64,000 bases of DNA from Cupriavidus agavae (GCF_004217045.1 NZ_SGXM01000001.1:1116001-1180000), one strand, 5' to 3'. Counted from the stretch's first letter, positions 30,080 through 39,964 are shown. Notes: generated by a model not told the origin, from the sequence alone. Numbers and translations: made by a program.

Positions 30080-30973
30080 ATGACTCTGACTCTTGAAGAA
30101 CTCCTGGCGTTTGTCACGGTGGTGGACAGCGGCTCGATCACGGCGGCGGCCGAGCAACTGGGCCTGACGGTTTCCGGCATCAGCCGCGCGCTGTCGCGGC
30201 TGGAGGAAAAGCTCGACACCACGCTGCTGCGCCGCACGACGCGCCGCCTCGAACTGACCGAGGAGGGGGCCGTGATGCTGGCCCACGCGCGGCAGATCCT
30301 GGCTGCGGCGGACCAGGCCGAGGAGCAGATGCGCCTGCGCCGCCAGAAACCGGCCGGACGGCTGCGCGTCAATGCCGCGTCGCCGTTCATGTTCCACGTG
30401 ATCGTGCCGCTGGTGGGCGCGTTCCGCGAAGCCTATCCCGAAATCTCGCTCGAACTGAATACCAACGACCAGATCATCGATCTGCTCGAACATCGCACCG
30501 ACGTGGCCATCCGCATCGGGCCGCTGCGCGATTCCACGCTGCACGCGCGGCCGCTGGGCACGAGCCGGATCCGGGTGGTGGCGAGCCCGGCGCACCTGAA
30601 GGCGCACGGGCGCCCCAGGACGGTGGCCGACCTGGAGCGGCACACACTGATCGGCTTCACCCAGCCCGAGACGCTGAACCGCTGGCCGCTGCGCGACGCC
30701 GCCGGCGCCGAACTCCAGATCCAGCCGGCCATGACCGCGTCGAGCGGCGAGACGCTGCGCCAACTGGCGCTGGCCGGGCAGGGCGTGGTGTGCCTGGCTG
30801 ATTACATGACCGACGCAGACCGCCGGGCGGGCGATCTGGTGCAGGTGCTGCCGCAGGAGACCATCGAGGTACGGCAGCCGATCCACGCCGTCTACTATCT
30901 CAATACGCAACTGTCGGCCCGGATCGCGGTGTTTCTCGATTTCCTGTCTGACCGGCTGCGGGCCATGCCCTAG
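30080..30973 (+). CDS. LysR-family transcriptional regulator
   Basis: A 297-residue LysR regulator. The N-terminal winged helix-turn-helix (about 1-60) reads LLAFVTVVDSGSITAAAEQLGLTVSGISRALSRLE. The effector-binding domain of two periplasmic-binding-like lobes covers about 90-295, with LRVNAASPFMFHVIVPLVGAFREAYP at its start. It belongs to the CrgA/DsdC-like group common in Burkholderiaceae. The divergent aldo/keto reductase is the likely target; the inducer is unknown. Confidence 0.92.
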   Translation: MTLTLEELLAFVTVVDSGSITAAAEQLGLTVSGISRALSRLEEKLDTTLLRRTTRRLELTEEGAVMLAHARQILAAADQAEEQMRLRRQKPAGRLRVNAASPFMFHVIVPLVGAFREAYPEISLELNTNDQIIDLLEHRTDVAIRIGPLRDSTLHARPLGTSRIRVVASPAHLKAHGRPRTVADLERHTLIGFTQPETLNRWPLRDAAGAELQIQPAMTASSGETLRQLALAGQGVVCLADYMTDADRRAGDLVQVLPQETIEVRQPIHAVYYLNTQLSARIAVFLDFLSDRLRAMP

Positions 30974-30979
30974 TCCGGC

Positions 30980-31052
30980 TTAGCAGAAACCCTAAGTTCT
31001 TGATACAATCGCCGGTTGCTCACGCTGCGGCTTTTGCCTAATTTTTGAGCAA
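30980..31052 (+). promoter_or_regulatory. queE promoter and leader hairpin
   Basis: A -10 box TACAAT at 31004-31009 lies 18 bases from TTAGCA (30980-30985). Downstream, TTGCTCA (31016-31022) is perfectly complementary to TGAGCAA (31046-31052), with 23 bases between them. The hairpin would form near the start of the queE message, where a translation or attenuation control could act. I do not recognise a preQ1 aptamer. Confidence 0.45.
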
Positions 31053-31094
31053 AGTCCCACAATACGTCTCCATCAGGACCGAGTCCCCCTACGC

Positions 31095-31727
31095 ATGACC
31101 TACGCCGTCAAGGAAATCTTCTACACACTGCAGGGCGAAGGCGCCAACGCCGGCCGCGCCGCGGTGTTTTGCCGTTTCTCGGGTTGCAACCTGTGGACCG
31201 GCCGCGAGGAAGACCGCGCGAAGGCCGTGTGCCAGTTCTGCGATACCGATTTCGTCGGCACCGATGGCACGCGTGGCGGCAAATACCGCACGGCGGAGGA
31301 ACTGGCAGCCGTGGTGGCGTCCGAATGGCAGGGCACCGGCGGCCAGCCGCTGGTGGTCTGTACCGGCGGTGAACCCCTGCTGCAACTGGACGCACCGCTG
31401 ATCGATGCCTTGCACGCGCAGGGCTTCGAGATCGCCATCGAGACCAACGGCACGCTGCCGGTGCCGGACGGCATCGACTGGGTTTGCGTGAGCCCCAAGA
31501 TGGGTTCGGAGTTGGTCGTGAAGCGGGGTGACGAACTGAAGGTGGTGATGCCTCAGGACGGCCAGGACTTCGCGGCATACGAGCAACTGGATTTCCGCTA
31601 TTTCCTCGTGCAGGCCATGGACGGCCCGCTGGCCCGGCAGAATACGGCCGCAGCGGTGGATTTCTGCCAGCGCCACCCGCGCTGGCGCCTGTCGTTGCAG
31701 ACCCACAAGCTGCTGGGCATTCGCTGA
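31095..31727 (+). CDS. queE: 7-carboxy-7-deazaguanine synthase
   Basis: A radical-SAM enzyme that contracts 6-carboxytetrahydropterin to 7-carboxy-7-deazaguanine on the way to queuosine. The 210-residue product starts YAVKEIFYTLQGEGANAGR. Its cluster cysteines are Cys31 (SGCNLW), Cys46 and Cys49 (CQFCDTDF); the long spacing between the first two is the variant seen in this family. VVCTGGEPLLQ follows. It is four bases upstream of queD, the preceding enzyme of the pathway. Confidence 0.95.
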   Translation: MTYAVKEIFYTLQGEGANAGRAAVFCRFSGCNLWTGREEDRAKAVCQFCDTDFVGTDGTRGGKYRTAEELAAVVASEWQGTGGQPLVVCTGGEPLLQLDAPLIDALHAQGFEIAIETNGTLPVPDGIDWVCVSPKMGSELVVKRGDELKVVMPQDGQDFAAYEQLDFRYFLVQAMDGPLARQNTAAAVDFCQRHPRWRLSLQTHKLLGIR

Positions 31728-31730
31728 CAC

Positions 31731-32796
<1,066 letters not shown>

Positions 32797-32865
32797 GCGA
32801 GAATCGATGCTTCCGCGCCGAACGCGCCGCCAGAGTCGCCCCCGTTCGCACCTCACAGCCGAAGC

Positions 32866-33831
32866 ATGAACCAGTCTCCCGCCGTCCTCCCCGAAGCTTC
32901 CGAATCCGCCGCTACGCGGCCCGTGCCGGTTCGCCTGATCGCCTCGTCCGGCTATCCGCACGACGTGGCCGTGGCCGCGCGTGGCTGCGCATGGCTGCGG
33001 CATCACGGCTACCACGTCAACAATCCGGACATCCTCGCGCGCCGCTACCTGCGGTTCGGCGGCACCGACGCGGAACGGTTGGCCGACCTGCACGCCATCG
33101 GCACGGGCGGGGCGGGCGAACTGACACTGGCGGTGCGCGGGGGCTACGGGCAGGCCCGGCTGATCGGCCATGTCGATTTCGAGCGGATTGCCGCGCAGGC
33201 ACGCGCCAGCGGCACGCCCATCGTCGGCCATAGCGATTTCACGGCATTCCAGCTGGCCTACCTGGCCGCCACGGGCGGCGTGACGTTCGCCGGCCCCATG
33301 CTGCTGGCCGATTTCGGCGAGGAGCATGTCAATCGGTTCATGTGGGAGCACTTCGAGGGCATTCTGCGTAATCCGGCCTGCCAGATTGCCGTGGAGGCGC
33401 CCCAGGCCGACCCCGCTGCCACCGTGGAGGGCACGCTGTGGGGCGGCAACCTTGCCATGATCTGCAGCCTGCTTGGGACACCGTATTTTCCTCAGATCGA
33501 CGGCGGCATCCTGTTCCTGGAAGACATCAACGAGCCGCCGTACCGGGTAGAGCGCATGCTGCTGCAACTGCTGCAGGCCGGCGTGCTGGCGCGCCAGCAG
33601 GCGCTGGTGCTCGGCGATTTCTCGAACTACCGCACCACCGACTACGACAACGGCTACGACATGGCCGCCGTGTTCGACTACGTGCGCACCCAGGTGCGGA
33701 TTCCGTTACTCACGGGCCTGCCGTTCGGCCACTGCCCGCGCAAACTGACGCTGCCGGTGGGCGCGCAGGCCCGGCTGGCCTCCCAGGCGGACGGCTTCAC
33801 GCTGGCGCTGTCGGGATACCCCACGCTCTAG
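32866..33831 (+). CDS. ldcA: LD-carboxypeptidase (muramoyltetrapeptide carboxypeptidase)
   Basis: A cytosolic peptidase S66 that releases the terminal D-Ala from murein tetrapeptides during cell-wall recycling. The 321-residue protein has the nucleophile Ser123 in GHSDFTAFQ. It also has VEGTLWGGNLAMICSLLGTPY with the catalytic Glu region, and LPFGHCPRKLTLPVG with the final catalytic His. An N-terminal tail of about 20 residues precedes the core. It follows tadA at 69 bases on the same strand. Confidence 0.93.
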   Translation: MNQSPAVLPEASESAATRPVPVRLIASSGYPHDVAVAARGCAWLRHHGYHVNNPDILARRYLRFGGTDAERLADLHAIGTGGAGELTLAVRGGYGQARLIGHVDFERIAAQARASGTPIVGHSDFTAFQLAYLAATGGVTFAGPMLLADFGEEHVNRFMWEHFEGILRNPACQIAVEAPQADPAATVEGTLWGGNLAMICSLLGTPYFPQIDGGILFLEDINEPPYRVERMLLQLLQAGVLARQQALVLGDFSNYRTTDYDNGYDMAAVFDYVRTQVRIPLLTGLPFGHCPRKLTLPVGAQARLASQADGFTLALSGYPTL

Positions 33832-34034
33832 CGCCACTGCGGCGCCGTCTTACGGGATACGCGCGCCGGTGGTAAAATGCCCGGTTATTTCCTCATTTCG
33901 CTGCGCCGCCGGCATGCCTCACCGCGCCCCTCCCGGGTGCGTGCCGACCGTTGCCGGACAACGGTTCGGGCCGCCAGCAGGCATCCCAGGCTTTTCCACG
34001 CGGCACACCCGCTTTCCAGACAAGGTTTCCAGAC

Positions 34035-35657
34035 GTGCTTTCTACCGCAAACATCACCATGCAGTTCGGCCCCAAGCCGTTGTTCGAGAACATCTCGGTC
34101 AAGTTCGGCGAGGGCAACCGCTACGGCCTGATCGGCGCGAACGGCTGCGGCAAGTCCACGTTCATGAAGATCCTGGGCAGCGATCTGGAGCAGTCGGCGG
34201 GCACGGTGATGCTGGAGCCGGGCATTCGCCTGGGCAAGCTGCGCCAGGACCAGTTCGCCTATGAAGACAACCGCGTGCTCGACGTGGTGATGATGGGCCA
34301 TACCGAGATGTGGGCCGCCGCCAGCGAGCGCGACGCCATCTACGCGAACCCCGAGGCCACGGACGAGGATTACATGAAGGCCGCCGAGCTGGAGGCCAAG
34401 TATGCCGAGTACGACGGCTACACGGCCGAGGCGCGCGCCGGCGAACTGCTGCTGGGCGTGGGCATTCCAACCGAGCAGCACCAGGGCCCGATGAGCGACA
34501 TCGCCCCGGGCTGGAAGCTGCGCGTGCTGCTGGCCCAGGCGCTGTTCTCGAACCCGGACGTGCTGCTGCTCGACGAACCGACCAACAACCTCGACATCAA
34601 CACGATCCGCTGGCTGGAAGACGTGCTCAACGAGCGCAATTCCACCATGATCATCATCTCCCACGATCGCCACTTCCTGAACTCGGTCTGCACGCACATG
34701 GCCGACATGGACTACGGCACGCTGAAGGTCTACCCGGGCAACTACGACGACTACATGCAGGCGTCGATGCAGGCCCGCGAGCGCCAGATGGCCGCCAATG
34801 CGCGCGCCAAGGAGCGCATCAGCGAACTGCAGGATTTCGTGCGTCGCTTCTCGGCCAACAAGTCCAAGGCCCGCCAGGCTACCTCGCGCGCCAAGCAGAT
34901 CGACAAGATCAAGGTCGAGGACATCAAGCCGTCGTCGCGCCAGAACCCGTTCGTGCGCTTCGAGTTCGACAAGAAGCTGCACAACCTGGCCGTGGAAGCG
35001 GACGGCGTCACCAAGACCTACGACCGCAAGATCCTGGACAACCTGTCGATGGCCGTGCAGGCCGGCGAGCGCGTGGCGATCATCGGCGAGAACGGCGCGG
35101 GCAAGACCACGCTGCTGCGCAGCCTGCTGAACAACGTGGTGGAAACCGGCGTGCAGCGCGGCGTGGAAGTGGACCGCGGCGCGATCAAGTGGGCCGAAAA
35201 CGCCAACGTGGGCTACATGCCGCAGGACACGTACGAGGAATTCCCGACCGACGTCAGCGTGATGGACTGGATGAGCCAGTGGACGCAGGCCGGCGACGAC
35301 GACACGTCGCTGCGCGGCACGCTGGGCCGCCTGCTGTTCTCGGCCGACGACATCAAGAAGAACGTCAAGGTGCTGTCCGGCGGCGAAAAGGGCCGCATGA
35401 TCTGGGGCAAGCTGATGCTGGGCCGCCACAACGTGCTGGCCATGGACGAGCCGACCAACCACATGGACATGGAGTCGATCGAATCGCTCCAGATCGCGCT
35501 CGACAAGTTCACCGGCACCCTGATCTTCGTCTCGCACGACCGCGAACTGATCAATGGCCTGGCCACGCGCGTGATCGAAGTGCGCCCCAATGGCACGGTC
35601 ACCGACTACCTCGGCACGTACGACGAGTACCTGCAGTCGCAGGGAATCGAGGCTTGA
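34035..35657 (+). CDS. ABC-F family ATP-binding protein
   Basis: A soluble twin-ATPase of the ABC-F group, which acts on ribosomes rather than in transport. It is most like E. coli YbiT. The 540-residue product has two nucleotide-binding domains. Walker A motifs are GANGCGKST and GENGAGKTT, the LSGGEKGR signature is in the second half, and [12 protein letters not shown] and [11 protein letters not shown] are the Walker B regions. A basic linker lies at about 245-300. The best start is GTG at 34035, giving the family's [18 protein letters not shown] box at 33873-33878 may be the promoter. The upstream extension to 33951 is not family-like. Confidence 0.93.
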   Translation: MLSTANITMQFGPKPLFENISVKFGEGNRYGLIGANGCGKSTFMKILGSDLEQSAGTVMLEPGIRLGKLRQDQFAYEDNRVLDVVMMGHTEMWAAASERDAIYANPEATDEDYMKAAELEAKYAEYDGYTAEARAGELLLGVGIPTEQHQGPMSDIAPGWKLRVLLAQALFSNPDVLLLDEPTNNLDINTIRWLEDVLNERNSTMIIISHDRHFLNSVCTHMADMDYGTLKVYPGNYDDYMQASMQARERQMAANARAKERISELQDFVRRFSANKSKARQATSRAKQIDKIKVEDIKPSSRQNPFVRFEFDKKLHNLAVEADGVTKTYDRKILDNLSMAVQAGERVAIIGENGAGKTTLLRSLLNNVVETGVQRGVEVDRGAIKWAENANVGYMPQDTYEEFPTDVSVMDWMSQWTQAGDDDTSLRGTLGRLLFSADDIKKNVKVLSGGEKGRMIWGKLMLGRHNVLAMDEPTNHMDMESIESLQIALDKFTGTLIFVSHDRELINGLATRVIEVRPNGTVTDYLGTYDEYLQSQGIEA

Positions 35658-35680
35658 GGGTCGGTTGATCCGCCGAGTGT

Positions 35681-35717
35681 TTGCTCCCTCTCTCTCTGGG
35701 AGAGGGGAGCAAGCCGG
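35681..35717. repeat. REP-like hairpin, copy 1
   Basis: An imperfect hairpin formed by TTGCTCCCTCTC and its approximate complement lies 23 bases after the ABC-F gene. Its right part, 35698-35717, is a 20-base exact reverse-complement match to 47321-47340, where a second hairpin of the same kind stands. It may serve as a terminator or belong to a dispersed repeat family. Confidence 0.7.
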
Positions 35718-35733
35718 AGGCACACATCGCCGC

Positions 35734-35760
35734 TTCACCCCGGCCACACAATCCCTTCAC
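35734..35760 (+). promoter_or_regulatory. Possible CreB site upstream of creB
   Basis: Two TTCAC half-sites stand at 35734-35738 and 35756-35760, 22 bases apart, exactly twice the 11-base period of a cre tag. A degenerate CACAC occupies the middle position at 35745. It might be a weak autoregulatory site. Confidence 0.3.
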
Positions 35761-35806
35761 CACCCCCTCCCACACTGGGCCTCCCGATGAATCCCGGAGC
35801 CCAGCC

Positions 35807-35899
35807 ATGCACCGCCGCCGTCCGCTCGACCTCGACGCCTTTCTCCGCCGTGTCCGTATCCTGCTCGAAGTGCCCGAACCGGCGCGCGATGGCGGATAA
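35807..35899 (+). CDS. Possible 30-residue small ORF before creB
   Basis: An ATG at 35807 opens a 30-residue basic peptide (MHRRRPLDLDAFLRRVRILL and on) that ends ten bases before the creB start. It has helical, amphipathic character and GGAGCCC upstream. There is no family to compare with; it may be non-coding, or a leader peptide coupled to creB. Confidence 0.25.
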   Translation: MHRRRPLDLDAFLRRVRILLEVPEPARDGG

Positions 35900-35908
35900 T
35901 GCGTGGCG

Positions 35909-36637
35909 ATGAAACAGCCAGCCATCCTCGTCGTCGAAGACGAATCCGCGATTGCCGACACCATCCTGTATGCCCTGCGCACCGACGGCATGCAGGCCAC
36001 GCATTGCGTGCTGGGTGGCGAGGCGCTTGACCGGCTGCGCAGCGGGCAGCCCGACCTGGTCATCCTCGATGTCGGCCTGCCCGACATCAACGGTTTCGAG
36101 GTCTGCCGGACACTGCGCACGTTCTCGGACGTGCCGGTGATCTTCCTAACCGCGCGCCATGAGGAAATCGACCGTATCGTCGGCCTGGAAATCGGCGCCG
36201 ACGACTACGTGGTCAAGCCGTTCTCGCCGCGCGAACTGGCCGCCCGGGTGCGGGTGATCCTGCGCCGGGCGCGTGCCACCGCAACACCTGCCGCCCCGGC
36301 GGCCCCAGCGGCCCCAGCGGCACCAGCGGCACCAGCGGCACCGGGGCTGCCCGATGGATTCCACCATGACGCCGACGGCGCCCGGCTGGCCTGGCGCGGC
36401 CGCTGGCTGGACCTGACCCGCTACGAATACCGGCTCCTGGCGGTACTCGTCCAGCATCCGGGCCGTATCTACGCCCGCTCGCAGTTGATGGACCTGGTCT
36501 GGCACGACGCGCTCGACACCGTGGACCGTACCGTCGATACCCACGTCAAGACGCTGCGCGCCAAGCTGCGCGAGATCGATCCGGACGCCGACCCGATCCG
36601 CACCCATCGCGGCATGGGCTACTCGCTCGAAGCCTGA
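35909..36637 (+). CDS. creB: Response regulator CreB (OmpR family)
   Basis: The DNA-binding regulator of the CreBC system, which in gamma-proteobacteria answers to carbon and cell-wall signals. The 242-residue protein has a receiver domain with phospho-accepting Asp54 (VILDVGLPD), acidic residues Glu10/Asp11 and the DYVVKPFSP lysine. The C-terminal winged-helix domain is read from RWLDLTRYEYRLLAVLVQHPGR. Between the domains lies an Ala/Pro repeat linker encoded by 9-base units. ATG at 35909 or GTG at 35903 may start it. creC follows 12 bases later, and the cre tag before creD confirms the identity. Confidence 0.9.
   Translation: MKQPAILVVEDESAIADTILYALRTDGMQATHCVLGGEALDRLRSGQPDLVILDVGLPDINGFEVCRTLRTFSDVPVIFLTARHEEIDRIVGLEIGADDYVVKPFSPRELAARVRVILRRARATATPAAPAAPAAPAAPAAPAAPGLPDGFHHDADGARLAWRGRWLDLTRYEYRLLAVLVQHPGRIYARSQLMDLVWHDALDTVDRTVDTHVKTLRAKLREIDPDADPIRTHRGMGYSLEA
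36290..36348. repeat. 9-base tandem repeat encoding the CreB linker
   Basis: About six units of GCCCCAGCG or GCACCAGCG encode Ala-Ala-Pro triplets between the receiver and effector domains of CreB. Copy-number change would alter linker length without a frameshift. Confidence 0.75.
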
Positions 36638-36649
36638 GCGCCGCCGACC

Positions 36650-38083
36650 ATGCATATCGGCCTGCGCATCTTCTTCGGCTTCTTCCTGATCGTGGGGCTG
36701 GCGGCGTTCCTGACGCTGCGCGTGTTCGTGCAGGAGGTGAAGCCCGGCGTGCGGCAGGCAATGGAAGACACGCTCGTCGATACCGCCAACGTGCTGGCCG
36801 TGCTGGCTGCCGACGACTTCCGTAGCGGCCACCTCGCGGATGGCAGTTTCGCCAAAAAACTGGCCAGGCTGCAGGAGAACCCGGTCGATGCCAGCGTCTG
36901 GGGCATGCACAAGGACGCCATCGGCTACCGGATCTATATCACCGACGCGCAGGGCATCGTCCGCTTCGATTCCACGGGCACGGACGTCGGCGCCGACTAT
37001 TCGCGCTGGAACGACGTCTACCTGACGCTCCAGGGCAAGTACGGCGCCCGCAGCACCCGCAGCAATCCGGCCGATGAATCCAGCACGGTCATGTACGTGG
37101 CCGCCCCGGTCCGGGACGGCGACCGCATCATCGGCGCGCTGACCGTGGCCAAGCCGAACCAGGCCGTGGCGCCGTTCATCGCGCGCAGCCAGGGCAAGAT
37201 CCTGACCTACGGGCTGCTGCTGATCGGCGGCGCGGCGGTGATCGGCGTGGGCTGCACGCTCTGGCTCGTCTACGGGCTGCGCAAGCTGCAACGCTATGCC
37301 CGGGCCGTGGCGGCTGGCGAGCGGGCCGAAATGCCGCTGCGCGGCGCCAGTGAACTGGCCGAACTGGGCCGCGCCGTGGAAACCATGCGGCTGCGGCTCG
37401 AAGACAAGCAGTACGTGGAGCACTACATCCACACGCTGACCCACGAGATGAAGAGCCCGCTCGCGGCGATTGGCGGGGCGGCGGAACTGCTGCAGGAAGA
37501 CATGCCCGCGGCGGACCGGCAGCGCTTCCTTGGCAATATCCGCAGCCAGTCGCAGCGGCTCGACCAGTTGATTCGCAAGCTGCTGGCACTGGCCGAGGTC
37601 GAGCAGCGCCAGCGGCTGGAAAACCGCGAGCCGGTGTTGCTGGCGGCAGAGATCGGGCAACTGGTCCAGGCGCTGGAGCCGCGCGCACGGCAGCGCAACG
37701 TGGCGCTGCACTGGCAGCCTCCGGCGCAGGCGGTCCCGGCCGTGACCGGCGATACCTTCCTGCTGCGCCAGGCCATCGTCAACCTGCTCGAAAACGCGCT
37801 CGATTTTGCCCCGGCGGGCTCGGCCATCGACATCGCGCTCGAAGCGGCGCCGCAGCAGGGCGGCGTGGCGATCAGCGTCGAGGATCGCGGTCCCGGCATT
37901 CCCGACTACGCCGTTGGCCGCCTGTTCGAGCGGTTCTATTCGCTGCCGCGCCCCGGTGGGGACCGCAGCACCGGGCTGGGGCTGTGCATGGTGCGCGAGG
38001 TTGCGCACCTGCACGGCGGCGAGATCGCCGTGGGCAATCGCAGCGGCGGCGGCGCCCGCGCCGTGCTGACGCTCCCGGCCTAG
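36650..38083 (+). CDS. creC: Sensor histidine kinase CreC
   Basis: The membrane sensor that phosphorylates CreB. The 477-residue protein has a first membrane segment at about 7-25 (IFFGFFLIVGLAAFLTLRVF) and a periplasmic sensor domain to about 185. A second membrane segment follows at 187-209, then a HAMP region. The dimerisation helix carries phospho-accepting His265 in THEMKSPLAAIGG. The ATPase boxes are NLLENALDF, EDRGPGIP and GLGLCMVREVAHLHGG. Domain order and neighbours match E. coli CreC. Confidence 0.92.
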   Translation: MHIGLRIFFGFFLIVGLAAFLTLRVFVQEVKPGVRQAMEDTLVDTANVLAVLAADDFRSGHLADGSFAKKLARLQENPVDASVWGMHKDAIGYRIYITDAQGIVRFDSTGTDVGADYSRWNDVYLTLQGKYGARSTRSNPADESSTVMYVAAPVRDGDRIIGALTVAKPNQAVAPFIARSQGKILTYGLLLIGGAAVIGVGCTLWLVYGLRKLQRYARAVAAGERAEMPLRGASELAELGRAVETMRLRLEDKQYVEHYIHTLTHEMKSPLAAIGGAAELLQEDMPAADRQRFLGNIRSQSQRLDQLIRKLLALAEVEQRQRLENREPVLLAAEIGQLVQALEPRARQRNVALHWQPPAQAVPAVTGDTFLLRQAIVNLLENALDFAPAGSAIDIALEAAPQQGGVAISVEDRGPGIPDYAVGRLFERFYSLPRPGGDRSTGLGLCMVREVAHLHGGEIAVGNRSGGGARAVLTLPA

Positions 38084-38087
38084 CCGC

Positions 38088-38119
38088 TTCACCGACGCTT
38101 CGCTTCACCGACACTTCAC
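38088..38119 (+). promoter_or_regulatory. cre tag (CreB-binding direct repeat) upstream of creD
   Basis: TTCAC at 38104-38108 and TTCAC at 38115-38119 are separated by six bases, exactly the TTCAC-N6-TTCAC cre tag known from E. coli. A second, slightly degenerate pair precedes it: TTCAC at 38088-38092 and TTCGC at 38099-38103. The sites lie 70-100 bases before the creD ATG, as expected for CreB activation. Confidence 0.8.
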
Positions 38120-38189
38120 ACCGGGCCCGCAGCGCGCCCACAGACGCTGGCTAGTCTTGCGGCATGTCCACTCGACACCTCAAGACGTC

Positions 38190-39584
38190 ATGAACAAACC
38201 CCTGATTTTTCGCATCCTGATGATTGGCGGCGTGGTTGTGCTGCTCTGGATCGCGCTGCAGATGATTTTCGGTATCGTGCGCGAGCGCGGCATCTACCGG
38301 GATGACGCCGAGCGCAGCATCTGGCAAAGCTACGCCGGCCCGCAGACGCTGACCGGGCCGATCATCGTGCTGCCCTACAAGGAGATCATCGCCGATCCGC
38401 CGGCGGTGGACCGCACGGCCGCCCAGCCCAAGTTCACCCCCGCCACCACCTACCGCGAGGAAACGCGCCAGATCCTGATCTTCCCGAAGAACCTTCAGGT
38501 CCACACGGGGGTCACGCCGAGCGAGCGCTATCGCGGCATCCACAAGGCCATTGTCTACGAGACAACCAGCGACCTGAGCGGCACGATCGAGCTGCCGGAC
38601 GTCAAATCCACCGCCGACCTGCGGAAATCCACGAACCACGTGCGTTTCGAGGTGGAGCAGCCCTACGTGGTAGTGGGGGTGGGTGACATGCGCGGCCTGG
38701 TCTCCGTGCCCGTGATCCAGATTGGCGGCGCAGCGGTCAAGCTGGCCCAGGGCACCCGGCTCGGCAGCCTGCTGCAAGGGCTGCACGGCCGCATCGATGC
38801 CAGCGCGGCGGTCGGCAAGCCGGCCGAGGCCCGTGTCGTGCCGTTCTCGATGAAGCTGGCGGTGCTCGGCGCCCGTACGATGTCGATCACGCCGGTGGCC
38901 GACCTGAACCAGTTCAGCATGCAGTCGCCATGGCCCCACCCGAGTTTCGACGGCGAGTTCCTGCCGCGCCAGCGCTCGGTGAGTGCCGAAGGGTTCAAGG
39001 CGGACTGGTCGATCACCTCGTTCAACACCCGCGTGCGGGAACAACTGGCAAGGCCGCAGTACGCGGGGCTGGAGGGCGCCTCGGTCACGCTGATGGAACC
39101 GATCAACATCTACGTGCAGGCCGAGCGGGCGGTCAAGTACGGCCTGCTGTTCGTCCTGCTGACCTTCGCGGGCCTCTATCTGTTCGAACTGGTCAAGACG
39201 CTGCGCATCCACCCGATCCAGTACCTGCTGGCCGGCCTGGCGCTGGCCATGTTCTTCCTTCTGCTGGTCAGTTTGTCAGAACACGTGGCCTTCCTCGTGG
39301 CCTACCTTGCCGCCAGCGCCGCCTGTATCGGCCTGTTGGGCTTCTACCTGACCTTCGTGCTGCGCAGCTGGCAACGCGGCCTGGGCTTCGCCGCGCTGCT
39401 GACCGTGCTGTACGGCGCCCTCTATGGCCTGCTGGTCTCGGAAGACAACGCCCTCGTGCTCGGCACCGGGCTGCTGTTCGTCACACTGGTGATCATCATG
39501 GGCGTGACCCGGAAGGTGGACTGGTACACGGTGGGGATGTCGACGCCGGCGCCCGTCCAGCGGACGGGCGAGGAAAGCGCGTAG
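38190..39584 (+). CDS. creD: Inner membrane protein CreD
   Basis: The CreB-regulated inner membrane protein; in E. coli and Stenotrophomonas it affects colicin tolerance and envelope integrity, with no known biochemical activity. The 464-residue protein has one N-terminal membrane segment (about 9-28). A large periplasmic domain begins SYAGPQTLTGPIIVLPY, and about five C-terminal membrane segments start after LMEPINIYVQAERAVKYGLLF. ATG at 38190 fits the family; the frame upstream covers the cre tag area. The creA gene is not present here. Confidence 0.93.
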   Translation: MNKPLIFRILMIGGVVVLLWIALQMIFGIVRERGIYRDDAERSIWQSYAGPQTLTGPIIVLPYKEIIADPPAVDRTAAQPKFTPATTYREETRQILIFPKNLQVHTGVTPSERYRGIHKAIVYETTSDLSGTIELPDVKSTADLRKSTNHVRFEVEQPYVVVGVGDMRGLVSVPVIQIGGAAVKLAQGTRLGSLLQGLHGRIDASAAVGKPAEARVVPFSMKLAVLGARTMSITPVADLNQFSMQSPWPHPSFDGEFLPRQRSVSAEGFKADWSITSFNTRVREQLARPQYAGLEGASVTLMEPINIYVQAERAVKYGLLFVLLTFAGLYLFELVKTLRIHPIQYLLAGLALAMFFLLLVSLSEHVAFLVAYLAASAACIGLLGFYLTFVLRSWQRGLGFAALLTVLYGALYGLLVSEDNALVLGTGLLFVTLVIIMGVTRKVDWYTVGMSTPAPVQRTGEESA

Positions 39585-39600
39585 CCTGTGCGACTGGTTT

Positions 39601-39633
39601 TACGCCCTCTGCCGCGGAACGGAAGAGGGCGTA
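39601..39633. terminator. Hairpin after creD
   Basis: TACGCCCTCT (39601-39610) is a perfect complement of AGAGGGCGTA (39624-39633) across a 13-base loop, 17 bases past the creD stop. No T-run follows on either strand, so it is a stable 3' end structure rather than a textbook intrinsic terminator. Confidence 0.5.
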
Positions 39634-39691
39634 GTCGAGGAGCGGCGCAATAAAGTGGTGTATCAGTAACCTGCGGGCATCATCACCTCCT

Positions 39692-39964
39692 TCATTTCCC
39701 CGCCTTATCAAAGGGGCTGTCACTCCGTACCCAGCCCGAACCGCTCCGACACTTCACCAGCGTGTACATGTCTACCTTCCCAGCCATATCGCGGATCGGC
39801 TGGCACTCCTCGCCGAGCGGAATTTTGAATGAGGGGGCGCCTTCCACCGCGTCAAAAGCCTGTACCGTGGTCGTGGCAACCCATCGCTTGGTACTTGGAT
39901 ATCCGGAGCAGGCCGCGAGAAGCATCAGGGCCGATACGAAGAGGCTATTTCTTGGGATAAGCAT
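39692..39964 (-). CDS. Small lipoprotein, probable immunity protein to the adjacent PAAR effector
   Basis: A 90-residue lipoprotein with signal peptide and lipobox LLAAC (lipidated Cys19). The mature part contains KIPLGEECQPIRDMAGKVDMYTLVKCRSGSGWV with two further cysteines. I know no family for it. Its ATG at 39964 overlaps the last 20 bases of the upstream PAAR gene, so the two are co-translated; a TTG at 39976 is also in frame. The periplasm-facing location is what an immunity protein against a cell-wall-acting type VI effector needs. That function is inference from gene order and localisation. Confidence 0.7.
   Translation of the reverse strand: MLIPRNSLFVSALMLLAACSGYPSTKRWVATTTVQAFDAVEGAPSFKIPLGEECQPIRDMAGKVDMYTLVKCRSGSGWVRSDSPFDKAGK

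Noticed and set aside
30974..31094. preQ1 riboswitch before queE
   Set aside because: Considered because of the pathway, but I could not find an aptamer-like core; only a simple hairpin is visible.
33885..35747. 620-codon frame opposite the ABC-F gene
   Set aside because: Antisense shadow; the ABC-F gene has two complete sets of ATPase motifs.
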